Below, one piece after another: positions 22,191-34,047 of a stretch of 64,000 nucleotides of DNA. The number at the start of each line of letters is the position of its first letter. Position 1 is the first letter of the stretch. The translations under genes and the position numbers were made by a program. A model generated the notes under the pieces. It saw only the letters and a program-made list of their open reading frames with translations, was not told the origin of the DNA and did no database searches. The DNA comes from Protea cynaroides. Taxonomy: Eukaryota; Streptophyta; Magnoliopsida; Proteales; Proteaceae. The stretch lies in assembly GCA_028583415.1 (NCBI GenBank), contig CM053267.1, positions 55,442,914 to 55,506,913 on the forward strand, read 5' to 3'.

Positions 22191-23025
22191 TTCCTGTTTC
22201 CAGTGGTGGTGGTGTCTGAAAATCATAGAACATGTGAGGCAATCATAATATACGTCATTCCCATGTCAAAATCCAATTAATCATTGTAAAATTTCAATTT
22301 TCCAAGTCATTCAGTCAAAATACAGTATTTTCCATCGTGTGGTCGATGGTGGGGTCGCAATATGTCCGACCACAGGGTATGCGACCTCATAACACCCTGT
22401 CAGCTCACCGAGAGCCTGTGGTCGATCATGTGGTCGCAATATGTGCAACTACAGGGTCCAACCACATGAAGTTTGTCAGCTCACCGAGAGCCTGTGGTCA
22501 ATCGTGGGGTCGATCGTGTGGTCGCATATTTGGTCGAATTTTGCGACCACACGACCCCAAATCAGGTTTTTAAACCTTATTTTTGGAGTTATTTCCCACT
22601 TTCTCTTTTGCTTTTAACTCAACTTGCTTCCACTGAGTTGCTACAGTGTCGACCACTCATTTTTGGTGATTCTTTCTTCCATTCACGACCTCCGTTCCGT
22701 TCTTTCAGGTATATTCTCTATTGGTTCTCATTTTAAAGCTTTCAAAACTAGGTTTTTCTCCATTTATAGGGTTTTCTTCAAATTAAAATTTTTCTGACCG
22801 TAAAAATTTGATTTTTATTGGGGGCTTTTGCTATTGGCCACCCAATGGATGAAAGCCCTCAAGAAAATTTGAGTTTCATCGGTTAGTTTATGAGAAACTT
22901 GAAATTTTCCATTTTTGACCTAATTTTTGGGTTTTTTTTCCCAAATTGTCAAAATTTCTTCAAATTCGATCTACCTAGTTTAAATTTCCAACTGTATGAG
23001 CCTTGCAGGATGGTTTGGGACATAT
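22191..23025. promoter_or_regulatory. divergent leader between gag and aORF of G1
   Basis: There is no coding sequence here. Gag starts leftwards from 22190 and the aORF rightwards from 23158. A cluster of GTGGTCG/CGACCAC words fills 22335-22560. A second possible donor, CAG|GTATAT, lies at about 22706, and a TTGCAG acceptor-like site at 23007, before the conserved GTAAGTCCTC at 23026. Promoters for either direction were not identified with confidence. Confidence 0.5.
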
Positions 23026-23152
23026 GTAAGTCCTCATACCCAACTGTTTGGGCGAAAAGTGTGGCTTTTGGCCAAATTATGCCATTATAATGCCAAAATT
23101 TTGAGTTTTTCTCTATAACTAATATCTTGCTTGTTAGTCTGTGTCTTTGCAG
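23026..23152 (+). other. putative 127-nt 5' UTR intron of aORF-G1
   Basis: Donor GTAAGTCCTC at 23026 and acceptor TCTTTGCAG ending at 23152, five bases before the ATG. The same layout holds in G2, G3 and G5. The signals read correctly only on the aORF strand. Confidence 0.6.
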
Positions 23153-23157
23153 ATAAC

Positions 23158-24383
23158 ATGGCTCGTACCAAGGTCCCCAGAGTTCATGATCCTCGTCGCT
23201 TCCCGTCCAATGAAGCAGAGGCTCAGTATGCTCGTTATGAGCATAAGAAAGTAGAAGGGGGTCGTTGTGTAAATCTGACTAATTTAGCCTTGTTTAATGT
23301 GGGGGGTGCCTTTGGTGATATGGGTTGGCTCCCTGTAATCTTGTATGAGAGTTGCACCTGTCCTGCACTGGTGAAGTAGTTTTATTGCAATCTTCAGGTA
23401 GAGGGTGACCCAAATGATACAGACAGGGGTAGAGAGAGCTCAGGATCACTAGTTATGTTAAAGGGGTGGAGATCTCCTTTAATTGCCAGGAGTTGACTGA
23501 TCTCCTGAGTATATCAAACGATGGCCCTTTAGTATACTGTGCACCCAAGGAACCCCAGTTGCTATCTGTGATGATGCGTGCAAAGATTGACCGTGAACTT
23601 CTTCGGGATGATCGCTGGGAGATGAAGGCAATCAACCTTCGGCCAGAACCTCGGGTGTACTGCAAGATTATTCAGCATAACCTGATTCCTCAGAGTGGGC
23701 ACTATGAGAAGATTTCCCAGTTGACCCAGTATCTCCTATACTGCATCTACACTAGGCAACTCATCTTCCTTCCATACATTATCATCAGGACGATGATCCG
23801 TGCTGCGATGCCTGGTCAGATGGGCAACCTGTCCTATAGGCGTTTGATCACTACCCTGCTCACTCGCCTACATGTCGACTTAGTTGATGAGAGGATTCAT
23901 GAGGACACATTTTCAACTGACCTTGATTGGGAGGCCATCTGCAAGATGGGGATGCATGATGCGCAGGTCAGTGACGAAGAGAGGAACACTATGGTGCGTC
24001 CCCGTACTCGGATAGAGGTAGCAGACGCTGAGGCGGCAGCAGCAGCAGCAGCAGAGGTCCATGGGGGTGATGCTGAGGATGATGATCGTATGTACATGGA
24101 TGTGGACGCCATACCTCCTCCATCACCACCGCATTCTACTGGAGTTGGCTCTTCTCGGGTTCCTTCCCACTCAGTTGGTCCTTCACACCCACTACCTGAT
24201 GACTTGATGGGGCTGCTGCGTGAGATTCGGGAGGCCCAGCGTGCGACTGATCAGCGGGTGACGGATCTGACAGCTAGTCTCCAGGTGACCCAGACTCAGG
24301 TAGCCTGGCTTACGAGGGTATATGCTGAGGATTATGATCGAAATAGTGAGGCACCTCCTCCTCCAGCACCTCCAGCTCCATGA
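23158..24383 (+). pseudogene. aORF of G1, antisense to gag-pol (broken)
   Basis: Starts MARTKVPRVHDP. Shared aORF blocks follow: GWLPVILYE, FYCNLQVEGD, ISFNCQELTDLL, PRVYCKIIQHNLIPQSGHY, YIIIRTMIRA and DWEAICKMGMHDAQVSDEERN. Then come an Ala-rich run, an acidic DDDRMYMDVDAIPPPSP stretch and a C-terminal heptad-like part ending PPPPAPPAP. TAG at 23377 (after LVK, Gln in the relatives) and a frameshift near 23435 break it. From 23466 to 24383 it is open for 305 codons. From memory the core resembles the Pfam putative plant transposon protein family (Transposase_32), not a known catalytic enzyme. Its 3' end faces the 5' LTR. Function is unknown. Confidence 0.8.
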
Positions 24384-24410
24384 TGCATATTTTTCTTTTT
24401 CCTTGTATTA

Positions 24411-24444
24411 CAGAGTAACTGTCTGGATTGTGGACCGTACTCTG
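24411..24444 (+). repeat. inverted repeat after aORF-G1
   Basis: Arms CAGAGTAACTGTC and GGACCGTACTCTG around a short loop, 28 bp after the aORF stop. The outer pairing CAGAGTA/TACTCTG is perfect. Equivalent repeats follow every aORF in the window. Confidence 0.75.
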
Positions 24445-24448
24445 ATTT

Positions 24449-24450
<2 letters not shown>

Positions 24451-24521
<71 letters not shown>

Positions 24522-26037
24522 AAGTGTATAATTTTATATTTTTTTATTCCTTTTGCATTATGATTTTTAGGGTGTTTTATACCTTATTGAGCTTAATAGA
24601 ATTTATTTTATGAGTTTGGTATATTTTAGAAATCTTGTTAATTAATTAATAAAAGATGAAAATTCTAGCACTCTTAATAATAACGTTTTGAATTTCATGT
24701 AGGATTCTGACATGGAAAGAGTTCGTTTGGGCTTCCAAATGTGATTTTAAAATCTAATCTAGAAAATTGATCCAAATCTAAACTAGAGAAGAAAGGTTGC
24801 TACACACGGAAGGTTCACTATTGGAAGGCCTTGATTGATTATTGGAAATCTTGAGGAGAATATACACAACTATGGAATCTTACAAAATTTGGTAGATTTG
24901 GGGGTGACAATTGTTTAATAATGGAATGATTTTCATCTAATCTAGGAATGAAGTTTTTGTTTAATTTTTATTTCCATGTAATAAGGTTGTCAAATCTAGG
25001 CATACCAATTTTAGTCTTGTATTTTGGCTATTTAAACAATATAAAGCCTATGTAAAGAGCATTCGAGAGTGATTGAAAAAGAAGACAATGGCTGAAGAAC
25101 AACTCTCTTTCTTTTGTGTTCTTGAAGAAGTCATGTGTGGCTAACTTTCTTATCTTTGGTTAGACGGAGCTGAAGCCATCATTGTAAACTTGTGAGACTT
25201 ATTTTTATTTATTGATTTTTAATTGAATATTTATTTTTCTTCCAATTTATGTGTATAATGATTGATGAATGGGTTGATTAGGAGTACTACTAATTGATTT
25301 ATTTATTTAATCAATTGTTATATTAGAATTGAATTGCTATCAATTGATTCTATGTTAGTGGCAATGGGGATTGATGTTAATGGACAAGTTAATGTTATAT
25401 TTCTAGGAGAAATCAGATTAAAATAATTAAACCACGCTGGTGTGTGCTTAACGTTTAATTTCAATCGTCTTTTCAATTGTTATTGTTATTCCTGAATCAA
25501 ATTGAGAGCCTAGTCTTGAGATTAAGTTAAGAGTAAGGGTGCTATTAATAAGCTATCTTTTAATAGACCAATCTTAAGGAAAGACTAAGGATTTTAGGCC
25601 TAGTCCTAATTTTCTTGATTGATTATTCAATTGGAATTGATTATCCTTTATGTCGATGAACAAGTTTATGAAGATGGTGTAAGTATCCTTTTGACCGAAG
25701 TTTTCTCTTATTGGTTTAATCTTTGATATTTGTATTACCTTGCTCTTTATTCTTGCATTTTAGATAATTAATTACTGTTCTTTTCTACTGCAAACATACC
25801 CCCCTCCATACATAGAATAGCCAATGAAGTTGTGCTAATAAGATTAATCAGAATCTGTTTTAGTACAACAATTGGTTACTTCTTCGAGTCTTATTTTATT
25901 TTCATTTGTTTTTTTTTCTCTCTTTAGGTTAATTAAACATTTTAATCTTGATCATACAATCCTTGTGGGTTTGACTCTTACTTACTACTATCTACGTTTC
26001 AAAGTAAGGTAATTTAATTTGAGCGCTCGACACGCAT

Positions 26038-26119
<82 letters not shown>
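24451..26119. repeat. (TA)n microsatellite split by a solo LTR
   Basis: TA repeats at 24451-24517 and 26040-26119 were one tract before insertion of the LTR at 24518-26039. Confidence 0.93.
24518..26039 (+). mobile_element. solo LTR of a separate family (TGATAAGTG...CGCATCA)
   Basis: Starts TGATAAGTGT and ends ACACGCATCA, with atata on both sides (24513-24517 and 26040-26044). Length is 1522 bp. Near the 3' end it has CCTTGTGGGTTTGACTC, a phrase I associate with some gypsy LTRs. There is no coding content. The TSD is inside a TA repeat, so by itself it is weak. The TG...CA ends and the matching flanks of G2 and G5 on either side support the call. Orientation is inferred from the TG start. 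Confidence 0.75.
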
Positions 26120-26123
<4 letters not shown>

Positions 26124-26318
26124 TTATTTATATTGTTTTTATTCGATGTGTATATAAAACTTGTTTCTCATCTTAATAGTGCATTATTTTCTTTCTTAAT
26201 TTTTGTCTCATACAACACAGGTGCTTATGGTGAGTTCTTATTATAGCTTTTAAATTTTATCCTAACTCAGTTCACAACCTTTTGTGAAATTAAACCGGTT
26301 TAATAGACAGGACCTGAG
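26120..26318 (-). other. G1 spacer between primer site and aORF end
   Basis: AT-rich non-coding sequence aligned by eye with 38400-38620 of G2 (shared GTGCATTATT, TTTCTTTCTTA and TCTCA words). No gene is seen. Confidence 0.55.
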
Positions 26319-26331
26319 AGCTCTGACACCA
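26319..26331 (-). promoter_or_regulatory. primer binding site of G1
   Basis: The minus strand reads TGGTGTCAGAGCT three bases after the LTR end. This is complementary to the 3' end of initiator-Met tRNA with one change from the usual TGGTATCAGAGC. Confidence 0.85.
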
Positions 26332-26334
26332 AGT

Positions 26335-28760
26335 TGTCACACCCTAATTTTGTATCAACCAGAATGGTGTAATGAACCATCTATGATCCAACGGTTCAAC
26401 CAGGATCTCGAATAGGTTGTGTCCCTTTGCTTAAACCATACACATCCACAACCATAATCAGAGTAAATAAACAATAGTGGAAGTCTTTAATATTAATGAA
26501 CTAAGTATCTAACAGTGATAACATAAATAAAGTATCCAATTATTTCAAATAACTGAAGACATAAAATAAAATAAATTAATCAATTACATGTTCTGAATAA
26601 TCCAACAAATAAATCTAATCAAAGACGCATGAGTTGTACTCGCACGAAGAATCATGCGACTCCATCATAGCTTCTGTATCCATCGTCGCAACATGCCTGT
26701 ACGTCAGAGCATTCACATAATCTTCTACGGTAGGACTTGCATCATCAACTAAAATATTTAACGTCAAAAGGGTGAGCACACATCATGGCTCAGTAAGCAA
26801 ACAAAACAACGCAACAAACATATGCATGCATTCAATTCATATCTTTGGTCTGGTTCATAAGTTTGCAATGTGCAATAAAAAGGATTGGTGGCCGCCGCAC
26901 CTCTATACACGAGTGTGTGAAGCCGCCCAATGGATCAAACACCATTGCCGCCCCACATGCACCCATCATGGAATAGAGATAGAGCTAAAGTGCCCGGATC
27001 AAACACCGCATGACACTTCCCCTGATGCCCTACCCATACCAACACGTAAGCCCTTATTGGCGAGGGCTTGAATACTGGGCTCGCAATTAACCAGTACTAA
27101 TGTCAAACAGTGTAGCCAAGGCCTCACCCTAGCATCCCTCAATATGTCCATAGAGATAGAGCTAAGGCCCCCCGGCAGTGTCAGAGACTACACGGTCCGA
27201 GACCACCTCCCCTGATGCCCTACGACGTAATAGTTCTGCTAAGGTAATGGCGATACGACGATGTCAGTGAACAAGACTTGAGTAGAGATAGAGCTAGAGT
27301 CTGGTGACCAGGATGAACCACAGTGTCACATCCTCCCCCTAATGCTCCACTCGCATCAAGTACACTAACCACACACAAACATTCACATGTCTATTCCTAG
27401 CATCATCATCATCGTCATATTATAAATAAATCAAAATTAAATATGCATGAACAGTAATAGCAGGAATATTGGATGACTTGTTAAATTCACATTACAACCA
27501 TACAAGCATAGAATCATTCATGGCATTAGACTCAAAAAATAAAAATAGTTTATTATTAGTCAATTAACTTAGGTATTGTACCCTCACCTTTGGTTGATAG
27601 TAAATCCTCGTTCAAGCTTTGTAAATCACTTTTGAACCACTTGGAAACCTAACAAATTTATAGATTTTAAATTAGAATTTATTTCTAACAGTTTAAACTA
27701 ACAGAAACTAAGGGGTCGCAGGTGTGGCAGCACCTGTGGTCTTAGTTTCTGCGACCACAGGGCGTGTGGTCGTAAGGTGTGGTCGCATATCCTGCGATCA
27801 CACATGCGAATATGCGACCACACATGCGACCACACCCTCCCTGGAACTTCCCGAGGGCATGTGGTCGCAAGGTGTGGTCACATATCCTACGATCACACAT
27901 GCGACCACACCCTTCCTAGTCTTCCCAAGGGTGTGTGGTCGAATATGTGTCTCGTGTGGTCGCATATCATGCGACCACATGTGCAACCGCACGTGTGATG
28001 GTCGACTTTTCACTCTTAACTCCAATTCCTTCATGCTTATATCCCTTGGCTTATCATCATGGTCCTTTCTATGATTGTTTTATGGCTTAGAACTAGTATT
28101 TTATACAGAATCCACATTCACATAAATTCTTTCCATGGATTCACTTGGAATTTGTCCATGGATTGATTATTGGGTTCTCACTTAAATCCTATCTCTTTCA
28201 TGAACTGTTCTAGGCTCTCAATTGACATGGGGAATATTTTCATACCTTAAGCTTGTTGATGATTTAGAGGTTTTCTCTGAATTTCCCCTTCTTAGTCTTC
28301 CTCTTCAATTCTCCTTCTCTTCCTTCTCTTCTTTTTCTCTCACTTTCAGTTTGAGTTCTAAAAGGAAGAGAGAAACTAAGGGACGTCCTATTTATAGAGG
28401 AAAACCCTCCATAATAAGCCCTACTGAGTTTTAGAAAGAACCCCCTTCGGATTAGGAAGGTTTCCTAAACTCGGTTCTGTTTGGGTTCCGTTTGGTCGGA
28501 GGTGGGGTCGCAGAACCCGTCAACCACACCCTCTGAAACATGCGACCACACGACCTAAATTCCTGGGGTTGCATTATTTTGAGGTGTGGTCGATCACACC
28601 TATTTAGGTATGCGACCACACGCTCATAATTGATTGTTTTGGGGTTAAATTTCATACTTGGTCTTATGGTTTCTTCATGCACTTGGTCGATTTGGCTCGA
28701 CCATGATAGGAAGACCTGATACAAGGTGGTAAGACCGGTTAGTTTGATACGGGTCTTACA
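26335..28760 (-). mobile_element. 5' LTR of chromovirus G1
   Basis: The plus-strand edges are TGTCACACCC and GGGTCTTACA; length is 2426 bp. On the minus strand it starts TGTAAGACCC, has a CTATAAATAG TATA box at 28397-28388 and a CGACCAC/GTGGTCG cluster on each side of it (28495-28640 and 27714-27990). The AGAGATAGAGCTA...CCTCCCCTGATGC modules lie at about 26965-27345. The hairpin-rich end is followed by the primer site. The next bases on the right (ctcaa) belong to copia C1, so the G1 boundary is clear on this side. Confidence 0.9.
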
Positions 28761-29953
28761 CTCAAGGGGTGGGGTAGGTGGTCGGGATGAGGATTAACAA
28801 GGGGTAAAGGTACAAGGGAAGCAAGAGGGGGTGAGGGTGTGGTAGGGGGTGGGTAGTAGGATGTATCCTCAAGGAAGGTAACATCAGCACTGGCAAAGTG
28901 TCTATGAGTAGCTGCGTCATAACACCTGTAGCCCTTCTGGATGCGGGAGTACCCAAGAAAAATGCATTTCAAAGACTTGGGGGGGGGGGATAATTTATCA
29001 CGTTGACTAAGTTGTAAAATATGAACAAAGCACACACACCCAAACACACGAGATGTAACAGGAAAAAAAGGAACAAATGGATAAAGCAAAGAGAATGGAA
29101 CCTATCCATGAAGAACAGATGAGGGCATTCTATTAATAATAAAATAGACTATATGTAGGGCATTACACCAAAAATATTTTGGGACATTCATATAAAAAAG
29201 GAGAAAACGAGCAACTTCTAACAAGTGTCTATTTTTGCCCTCAGCTACCCCATTTTGTTAAGGGGTATAAGAGCAACTAGTATGATGAAGAATACCATTT
29301 GCATAACAAAAATCAGATATAGTAGTTTGGGTGTATTTAAGAGCATTATCAAACCTAAAGCCATGAATCTGCTTATTAAATTATACTTGGATTTCCTTGC
29401 AAAAACCTTTAAATATTGAGAAGAATTCATATCTATCTTTAAGCAAACAGAGCCAAGTTAACCTGGAATAGTCATGTACAAAGGTTACAAAATAACAAGA
29501 ACCAAGTCTGTTGGGCACACGACATAGGCCCCAAATGTCTGAATGAATTAAACTAAAGGGAGAAGAGCTACAAGGTGTAACATGAGCATGGAAAACAGTC
29601 CTATGATGCTTTCTTAACTCATAAGCTTCACAGTTGAGTTGTGTGATAGACTTGCAATCAGAAATTAAGGTCTTCAGTTTGATGAGATAAATGGCCAAGG
29701 CGATGGTGCCATTGAAGTAGGGATGAGACAGTATAGGTTATAGTAGCTAGTTTAGGAAGTAAAGACCGGATCGCTCAAATCCCCCATCAATCGTTTCTCT
29801 GGTTCTGAGATCTTGAAAGACACAATATGAAGGAAAAAAATTTACTGAACACTGTAGAGATTTAGTTAATATGCTAATGGACATTAGATTAAGGGGTAAC
29901 TTAGGAATATGAAGGATAAAGGAAAGAGGCAAAGAAGGTATTAGGGAAATCAT
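28761..29953 (-). pseudogene. C1 copia integrase region (decayed)
   Basis: At 29698-29381 the minus strand reads the end of the zinc-binding part and the start of the catalytic core: CEAYELRKHHR, SLIHSDIWGLCRVPN and FVTFVHDYSRLTWL, with the first catalytic Asp in HSDIWG. Between 29380 and 29090 the frame is broken. At 29089-28761 the conserved copia tail appears: SRVFGCVCFVH, KSLKCIFLGYS, QKGYRCYD and SADVTFLED. A Pro-rich linker to RT follows. 29953-29747 holds the region between protease and integrase. These motifs are diagnostic of Ty1/copia. G1 insertion cuts the gene before RT. Confidence 0.88.
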
Positions 29954-29959
29954 CCCTTG

Positions 29960-30175
29960 GCCTATAGCTCAGGTGGAGGAATCATTGGCAAGAAATACAG
30001 GTATAGATGAAACAATGTCTTTAAAAGAAGAAAAGATGTGCGACTCACCAGTCATATGACATGAAGCACCGGAATCAAGTATCCAAGGAGTGGGATTGGT
30101 AATAGAGAGTAGTGCATTTATACCTGTGTAGATAAGGGTGGCAGAATTGGATGGAGAGGACTGCAACTCAAGCTA
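29960..30175 (-). pseudogene. C1 copia protease region
   Basis: The minus strand reads NPTPWILDSGASCHMTGE, the copia aspartic-protease signature with Asp-Ser-Gly, followed by HIFSSFKDI. The open piece is about 65 codons, and frames change on both sides. It follows the Gag zinc-knuckle remnant and precedes the integrase segments, the normal Ty1/copia order. Confidence 0.88.
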
Positions 30176-30299
30176 TTGGGCTCGTCGAAGTAATGCATAA
30201 AGTTGTGCAATAGGAACAGTGGTGCTTGTAGGAACTGGAGGAGCCGGTGCAGTAATTACCATGGGTACAAGACTCTCTTCTGTAATGGCAGGATGAGCT

Positions 30300-30539
30300 A
30301 GAGCCTCAACCCACTCTGGGTTACCATGCTTGGCCTAGCTTTTGTCAACATTATGGTTTGTTTTCCCACAGTGGGTGCAATAATAATTAATCTGATCAAT
30401 ATGTGGTCCTTCAATGCCATGACCATATGTCCCATGGCTTCTACCTGAGCCATGACCTCTAAAGGAGGGACCTCTTCCTCGATTGGAAAATAAAGCAGAA
30501 TTATCTTGTGGAGATCTAGTACGGCTAGGGGGCATCAGT
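30300..30539 (-). pseudogene. C1 copia Gag C-terminal zinc-knuckle region
   Basis: The minus strand reads MPPSRTRSPQDNSALF, a Gly/Arg/His-rich stretch, then CTHCGKTNHNVDKS. This is a CCHC knuckle whose last Cys has become Ser and is followed at once by TAG. The segment continues the Gag of 63395-64000 once G5 is removed. Confidence 0.85.
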
Positions 30540-31665
30540 TGTCACATCCCAATTCTAGACTAACCAGTGGTGTGATGAACCGTCAATAAATCAACGGTTC
30601 AATCAGGATCACCTATATGTCGTACCCACCATATCAAACCACACACACATTCCACAGTAATAATCAGAGATAATAAACAAGTAAGTGTAAGTCTTTATAA
30701 ATAATGAACAGAGTATTTAACAGTGATAAAATAATATTTAATCCAGTTATCTACAAAATAACTCAAGACATAAAATAAAATAATCAATCACATGTCTAAT
30801 AATAAAAAATAGTTAAACTAATCAAAAACACATTGATTGCACTCGCATGACGGATCATGCGTCTCCCCCATAGATTCTACGTCCATGGCCACTATGTGTC
30901 CATACGTCAGCGCATTCACATCATCTTCAACACAAGGACTTGCATCATCAACTAAAAATATTCAACATCGAAAGGGTGAGCACACATCACGGCTCAGTGA
31001 GCAAACAAAACAATGCGCAAACATATGTATGCATTCAATTCATATCTTTGGTCTGATGTTTAAGATTACGATGTGCTATAGAAAGGTTTAGTGGCCCCCG
31101 CACCTCTATACACGAGTGTGTAAATTCATCCAATGGATCAATCATCACTACCGTCCCATATGCTCCCACCATGGAATTGAGATAGAGCTAAAGTGTCTGG
31201 ATCACACTGCCAATACTTCACCTATGCCCTACCCACACTAACACGTAAGGTCCTATTGGTGAGGGCTTATAAACTGGGCTCACAACTAACCAATCCTAAT
31301 GCCATCCAATGTATCCAAGGCCTCACCCCAGCATCCCTCAATACGTTCATAGAAATAAAGCTAAGGCCCCCCAATAGAGTCAAAGATTATACAGTCCGAG
31401 ACCACCTCCCCTGATGCCCTACGACGTAATAGTTCTGTTAAGGTAATAACGATACGACGATGTCAGTGGACAAGACTTGAGTAGAGATAGAGCTAGAGTC
31501 TGGTGACCAGGATGAACACAATGTCATGTCCTCCTCTTGATGCTCCACTCGCATCCAACATACTAACCACATACACTTAATCTCATGCCTAATCCTAGTA
31601 TCATTATCAGCATCATGTTATAAATAGACAGAAATAAATATGCATGAGCAGAATATAACAGTAAT

Positions 31666-33994
31666 TGTCACACCCCAATTCTGATCCAACCAGAATGGTG
31701 TGAGTGAACCGTCATTGAACCAACAGTTCACACCAGGATCTCGAATAGGCCGTGTCCACTCATACAAACCATTACACATAACCACAATCAGAATATAAAT
31801 ATACAGCGGAAGACTTTAAATAAAATGAACTGAGTATCTATTGATAACTTAAATAAATATCCAATTATCCAAATTCAAACACATAAAATAATATCATTAC
31901 ATCCCTTTAATCCAATCAAAAATAAGGAAATTAAATAAAGAAAACAAATCAAAGGTACACACAGAAAGGGCACTCGCATGAAGCGTCATGCTCGTCCTCT
32001 CCTGCCTGTACGTCCAACGCCGCAACACCACCATACACAGGAGCATTCATATAGTCGTCTACAATGTAACCTGCATCAACATCTAAAAACAATGTACGTA
32101 CAAAGGGTGAGCTCACAACACAGCTCAGTAAGACAATCAGACAGTTTCACAATATTATGCATGAGTAACAATCATTTTATACTGTGGTCTGGTTTCAATT
32201 TTGCAATGTGCTATAGAAAGGTTTGGTGGCCCCCGCACCTCTATACACGAATGTGTGGCACCTCATGGTTCACACCCCCATTGGCCCACATGCACCCATC
32301 ATGGAATAGAGATAGAGCTAAGATACCCACGTACCTCCCCTGATATTCTACCCATACCAGTACCTAAGCCCCTACTGGCCAGGGCTCACAAACTGGGCTC
32401 GCAGCCAACCAATCCTATATGTCATCAATGTACGCTCTATCCCAGTACAGTCGTCTACGGCATAGAGATAGAGATAAGGCATTCCCACACCTCCCCTGAT
32501 GCCCTATCCGCAACTAACTCACTAGGATAGAAACAATACGCAGGTAGACCCTATCCCAACATAACTCCCTACGGCATAGAGATAGAGCTAAAGCATCGTG
32601 GACAAGCCAGCGTCGACTCGGAGACCACAATACCACATAAGAGTGGCCGGGACAACATCAATATCGGAGACCACCGTACCACGACCTTCCCCTGATGCCC
32701 CACCCGTACCAAGCATGTTAAGACAGAATACTACAAAAGGTGCTAATGTGAAGAGCGATCCCAGGCCAATGCCCCACTCCACACACTAACGAAAACAATC
32801 ACATGCCTAACAATCACATCCTATAAATGCATGAACAGTAATAATAACCGAAAGTAGAGGATGGCATGTGAATATGCACAAACAACACATCTCATATAAT
32901 CAGGTGATTAACAACAATTTATTGTCCATTAATTATTAGGTTTAGGTCAGATTCCCTTACCTGACGCTCGTTCGATCTTGCTCCACGGCGCAAGATCCAA
33001 ACGATAAGTCACAAAGTCCTTCAAGATTATTTGGGTTTCATTAGAATATATTGTTTAGAGTTTCATGTTGGTCGGAAACCAACAAAGTTACAAAATACCC
33101 TCACAGAGCTGACCGGTGGCATGTACCGGTCGCAGCTCTGTGGGAAAGACTGGCGACCGGTATGGTCAGTCGGTCCCCACAGACCAGCCTCCCGAGGGAT
33201 ACCGGTGGCAGCATACCGGTCGCACCATGTGCAACCGGTATAGTCGACCGGTATGTCTCTGGAAGACCATACATGGGTTTTCGACTGCCGTCGATCATCC
33301 TCCATGGATTTCCAAGGTTTCTCCTATCCATTCTAAGTCTAATCTTTGAGTTAGGGTTATCCCCAACTCATTCAAGTCCAGTTTCGATGAATATCATCTC
33401 GAAACTCGAATCCAGGGTTTGACGGCAACTTAGGGTTTATTGGCCAATTAGGGTTTTAGATCAATACCTACTTTGCATGGTATTGATCCACCCACACAAC
33501 TAACATAGGGTAAGAAGATTGATTCAAACACTTACTGTTGACTGGCGTAGCGCGAGCTTCGTCGAACGGTAATGGCGGCACCTTCTTCTTCTTCCTAGCT
33601 CCTTCTCCTTTCCAACCTCTTTCTTTTCTCTAGGGTTTGCGAGAGACAATGGAAAGGATTTGAGGAGGCTTAAGGGTGTATTTATAGGCTAAAAATAGGG
33701 TTTAGTAACCCTACTAGGATTAGGAAACTTCTAGGATTCGAAATCAAGAAAATGGGACCCGCAGAGACCAATTTCCAGATCCCCGCACTTAGCTGCGCAA
33801 GCCATACCGGTCGACCGGTACCAAGACCGGTATCATCGACCGGTCAACATAAAATGATGACTATTTGGTCGTCTTTGGTCCGATTTCATATCTGTTTGTC
33901 ATCCGCTTGTCCCGTCTGGCCCGGTGATGATCGAAAGACCTGTCACGACACAAAACCAAGGTTTAGACCGGGTTTACGGAGTGAGGGTCTTACA
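31666..33994 (-). mobile_element. 3' LTR of G2
   Basis: Plus-strand edges are TGTCACACCC and GGGTCTTACA. The minus-strand TATA box CTATAAATAC lies at 33688-33679. ACCGGTCG/CGACCGGT clusters lie at 33111-33265 and 33796-33847. TAGCTCTATCTCTAT modules appear reversed at about 32290-32600. Open frames here are shared with the other LTRs and shift freely, so I do not treat them as genes. Confidence 0.92.
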
Positions 33995-34047
33995 ACTCCA
34001 CCACCCTTAAAAGAAATTTCATCCCCGAAATTTGCATGTAGGTTCTA
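33995..34047 (-). promoter_or_regulatory. 3' untranslated end and polypurine tract of G2
   Basis: The minus strand ends AAGGGTGGTGGAGTTG right before TGTAAGACCC, the same tract as in G3 at 56215-56231. Confidence 0.7.

Noticed and set aside
21744..22280. Plus-strand frame rich in Trp, Cys, Leu and Ser
   Set aside because: Mirror image of the G1 gag coding strand; codon phase follows gag.
24518..26039. A cellular gene or intron in the AT-rich 1.5-kb block
   Set aside because: No reading frame of note; TG...CA ends and the matching flanking TA repeat point to a solo LTR.
31978..33422. Several overlapping frames of 60-120 codons that recur in every chromovirus LTR
   Set aside because: They appear on both strands and in different phases in each LTR copy, without conserved protein sequence. 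They are LTR DNA, not genes.
33051..33422. Possible gene built on the CCGGTCG clusters
   Set aside because: The repeated Arg/Pro/Val words come from the palindromic CCGGTCGACCGG motifs; the frame is open on both strands for that reason.
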